A stretch of 7,033 nucleotides of DNA from Aquitalea sp. Its GTDB lineage: Bacteria; Pseudomonadota; Gammaproteobacteria; Burkholderiales; Chromobacteriaceae. A program made the translations under genes and the position numbers. Position 1 is the first letter of the stretch, and every line of letters starts with the position of its first letter. The notes beneath the pieces are model-generated. The model did no database searches and had not been told where the DNA came from. It was given only the letters and a program-made list of their open reading frames with translations. Below, piece after piece: positions 6,014 to 7,033 of this stretch. The stretch is from the NCBI GenBank assembly GCA_019232735.1, contig JAFANL010000263.1, forward strand, positions 1-7,033, given 5' to 3'.

Positions 6014-6277
6014 TCAACGACGCTTGAAGTGCTGCGGTGCTGCACCACCAACCGGAGCGGTCGGATGACGGAAGTTGATGCGACCCTTGGTCAGGTCATA
6101 GGGCGACATTTCCACGGTCACGCGATCGCCAACCAGTACGCGGATGCGGTGCATCTTCATTTTGCCCGAGCCGTAGGCCAGGATTTCCACGTTGTTGTCC
6201 AGACGCACGCGAAAGCGCGATTCCGGCAGCATTTCAATGACAACGCCTTGCAGTTCGATCATGTCTTCTTTGGACAT
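6014..6277 (-). CDS. infA: Translation initiation factor IF-1 (extended 87-residue form)
   Basis: IF-1 binds the A site of the 30S subunit and assists IF-2 and IF-3 in start-site selection. The 87-residue product is one S1-like OB-fold domain. MSKEDMIELQGVVIEMLPES opens the domain, then RFRVRLDNN (21-29), GKMKMHRIRVLVGDRVTVEMSPYDLTKGRI carries the RNA-binding basic surface, and RINFRHP (66-72) closes it. Typical IF-1 is about 72 residues. Here a 15-residue tail rich in Pro, Gly and Arg follows, a form I associate with the second infA copy of betaproteobacteria, which lies outside the ribosomal-protein cluster. No ribosomal-protein gene is nearby, consistent with that. The start is set by AAGGA (5'-TCCTT-3' at 6285-6289 on the plus strand) 7 nt before the ATG. 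It is probably transcribed alone from the promoter at 6485-6513. Confidence 0.96.
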   Translation of the reverse strand: MSKEDMIELQGVVIEMLPESRFRVRLDNNVEILAYGSGKMKMHRIRVLVGDRVTVEMSPYDLTKGRINFRHPTAPVGGAAPQHFKRR

Positions 6278-6478
6278 TAACGATTCCTTTCAGTGTAACG
6301 GGTGGGCCAATAGCCCATGCGGCAGTCCCTCACGGAGCGCCGCACGATCTGTGATAGCAGATTGCTTCTATCGATAACCAAGCAGGTAAGACAGGCAGCA
6401 CACAGTATGAATGTGCCGTTACCAAGGCAAGGCAGACGGAGCGAACTCCGGTGTTGGAGCACGGCCCGGAAGGAGGCA
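6278..6478 (-). promoter_or_regulatory. Long structured 5' leader of infA
   Basis: If the promoter at 6485-6513 is used, about 200 nt precede the infA start with no coding sequence that I can support. Five short hairpins are visible: 6437-6450 (CGGAG/CTCCG, with UUCG as its RNA loop), 6398-6416 (GCACA/TGTGC), 6347-6362 (ATCTG/CAGAT), 6319-6343 (GCGGC/GCCGC with an inner GUGA loop) and 6303-6317 (TGGGC/GCCCA), the last ending 14 nt from the ribosome binding site. I do not recognise a known riboswitch or tRNA in it. Confidence 0.45.
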
Positions 6479-6484
6479 GCCGGC

Positions 6485-6513
6485 ATTATACGGCTAAATG
6501 GCTGATTCGTCAG
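6485..6513 (-). promoter_or_regulatory. Strong sigma70-like promoter for infA
   Basis: On the minus strand, CTGACG (6508-6513) is followed by an exact 17-nt spacer and the consensus -10 TATAAT (6485-6490). The predicted start is near 6478, about 200 nt upstream of infA, which is the only gene downstream in that direction. Confidence 0.7.
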
Positions 6514-6720
6514 CAGAAATGTAAACAGAATCGCCAGAACGGGGAAGCGGCTGTGTTCGGCACACAAAAACACTTACGCATCCGCAGCTTAGCGCTGTTG
6601 TGGGTTGTTGCATCGGTGGCCGCTTGGGCGGATCAAAAGAGGATGAAAACAGGTGCATGGCTTCTGGCGCGACTTCCTTGCTGCATGGCACGGCTTGGGT
6701 ACGCCTGCTTGGCAAGAACC
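6514..6720. other. Intergenic stretch with no supported gene
   Basis: Open frames exist on both strands but lack convincing family features. The best plus-strand start, an ATG at 6643 preceded by AGAGG, would give about 49 residues running into the repeat-like segment and is probably spurious. I see nothing else definite here. Confidence 0.4.
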
Positions 6721-6850
6721 AGTTCATGGTCTGCTGCACGTCGGCCATTCTGCGTTAAAAGCGCCTTCGGCAGGCTCATTCACTTTATGTAAACTCCGCG
6801 TCCTCGGCCGTTTTCGCCTTGTCTCGCCCTGGCTCGCGAGACTTTTAACA
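6721..6850. repeat. Repeat-like intergenic element with inverted GTTAAAAG arms
   Basis: GTTAAAAG (6754-6761) and its inverse CTTTTAAC (6842-6849) bracket a 96-bp block containing the 7-bp stem at 6821-6842. From memory, closely similar blocks (starting near TTCATGGTCTGCTGC and running through CTCCGCGTCCTCGGCCGTTT to CTTTTAAC) recur between genes in many proteobacteria. They often produce spurious small ORFs ending in peptides like LGRFRLV...LARLLT, which can be read here on the plus strand. No second copy lies in the window, so repetition is not shown directly. Confidence 0.5.
6821..6846 (+). terminator. Terminator-like hairpin within the repeat-like element
   Basis: GTCTCGC (6821-6827) pairs perfectly with GCGAGAC (6836-6842) around an 8-nt loop, followed by TTTT and then AAC. 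The T run is short, and no plus-strand gene upstream clearly needs it. It may be a structural part of the repeat. Confidence 0.45.
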
Positions 6851-6864
6851 GGCGCTAAGGGCTG

Positions 6865-7033
6865 TTGGAATTGATATTTGTCATAAAAAGAAACTTCATT
6901 CTTCATAATCTTACAATTCAATACAAAAATGGGCTGGATTATTCTGTTCTCTACTGCCATCCTGTACGGTTTCGATCATTATCTTTTGCTGATATTCAAA
7001 TAAATGCAAAAGAGTGCAAGTTGGAAACTCTGT
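6865..7033. other. AT-rich segment at the right edge
   Basis: Right after the repeat-like element the base composition turns strongly AT-rich, unlike the rest of the window. Promoter-like words are present on the plus strand (TTGATA at 6871-6876, TTGTCA at 6878-6883, CATAAT at 6904-6909), but the spacing is not ideal: 20 nt between TTGTCA and CATAAT. It could be the upstream region of a gene beyond the window or a foreign insertion edge. Confidence 0.4.
6929..7003 (+). CDS. Possible 24-residue hydrophobic small protein
   Basis: An ATG at 6929 opens a 24-codon frame ending in TAA at 7001-7003. The product begins MGWIILFSTAILYG and ends DHYLLLIFK, so it would be largely hydrophobic with a central FDH and could form one short membrane segment. 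No Shine-Dalgarno sequence precedes the start and I do not recognise a family. A frame of this length can easily arise by chance in AT-rich DNA. Confidence 0.18.
   Translation: MGWIILFSTAILYGFDHYLLLIFK

Noticed and set aside
5722..6051. A 109-codon minus-strand frame in the gap after infA.
   Set aside because: It starts inside infA in another frame, is dominated by Pro/Ser/Cys, and crosses the GC-rich hairpins; no known family.
6459..6482. GGCCCGGAAGGAGGCAGCC on the plus strand resembles the conserved tip of bacterial 4.5S SRP RNA.
   Set aside because: The flanks do not pair into a long hairpin. The invariant internal-loop bases (CAGG and AGCA) are not preserved, as here they read ACGG and GGCA. 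A strong opposite-strand promoter lies directly beside it.
6653..6874. A 73-codon plus-strand frame across the repeat-like block.
   Set aside because: Its C-terminal half is the translation of the repeat-like sequence, a common source of spurious small proteins, and no ribosome binding site is evident.
6724..6960. A 78-codon minus-strand frame across the repeat-like block and AT-rich end.
   Set aside because: It joins two segments of very different composition and has no recognisable domain.

Overview
This window looks like ordinary chromosome from a moderately GC-rich betaproteobacterium, probably of the order Neisseriales (Chromobacterium / Vogesella / Aquitalea type). Four things point there: the 87-residue IF-1 with a basic C-terminal extension, the codon use, a kynureninase paired with an Lrp-type regulator, and a YecD-like hydrolase joined to arfB. 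The genus cannot be fixed from this sequence alone. I find seven well-supported protein genes, no rRNA or tRNA, no CRISPR array and no transposase.

Layout. (1) Positions 1-1900: a terminator, then kynU (kynureninase, minus strand), then a divergent Lrp/AsnC-family regulator. The AT-rich gap between the two genes carries three TTGAAT half-sites. This is the classic layout of a tryptophan/kynurenine catabolic gene with its local regulator. (2) Positions 2046-3363: a single-gene unit encoding a nitronate-monooxygenase-family flavoprotein with an unusual cysteine-rich C-terminal extension, closed by a strong terminator. (3) Positions 3428-4415: an overlapping pair, a YecD-like isochorismatase-family hydrolase and the ribosome-rescue factor ArfB. 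(4) Positions 4429-5628, minus strand: a response regulator with a receiver and an EAL c-di-GMP phosphodiesterase domain, convergent with arfB and with its own sigma70-like promoter. (5) Positions 5629-6013: a GC-rich, hairpin-rich gap. (6) Positions 6014-6277, minus strand: infA, preceded by a leader of about 200 nt with several potential hairpins and a near-consensus promoter. (7) Positions 6514-7033: no convincing gene. It holds a repeat-like segment with an inverted repeat and a terminator-like stem, then an abrupt AT-rich stretch with one possible 24-codon hydrophobic ORF.

The genes form several independent short transcription units, not one pathway. I see no obvious new multi-gene system. 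The points most worth checking are the cysteine-rich tail of the flavoprotein, the structured infA leader, the repeat-like element at about 6.72-6.85 kb, and the operator-like half-sites between kynU and its regulator.
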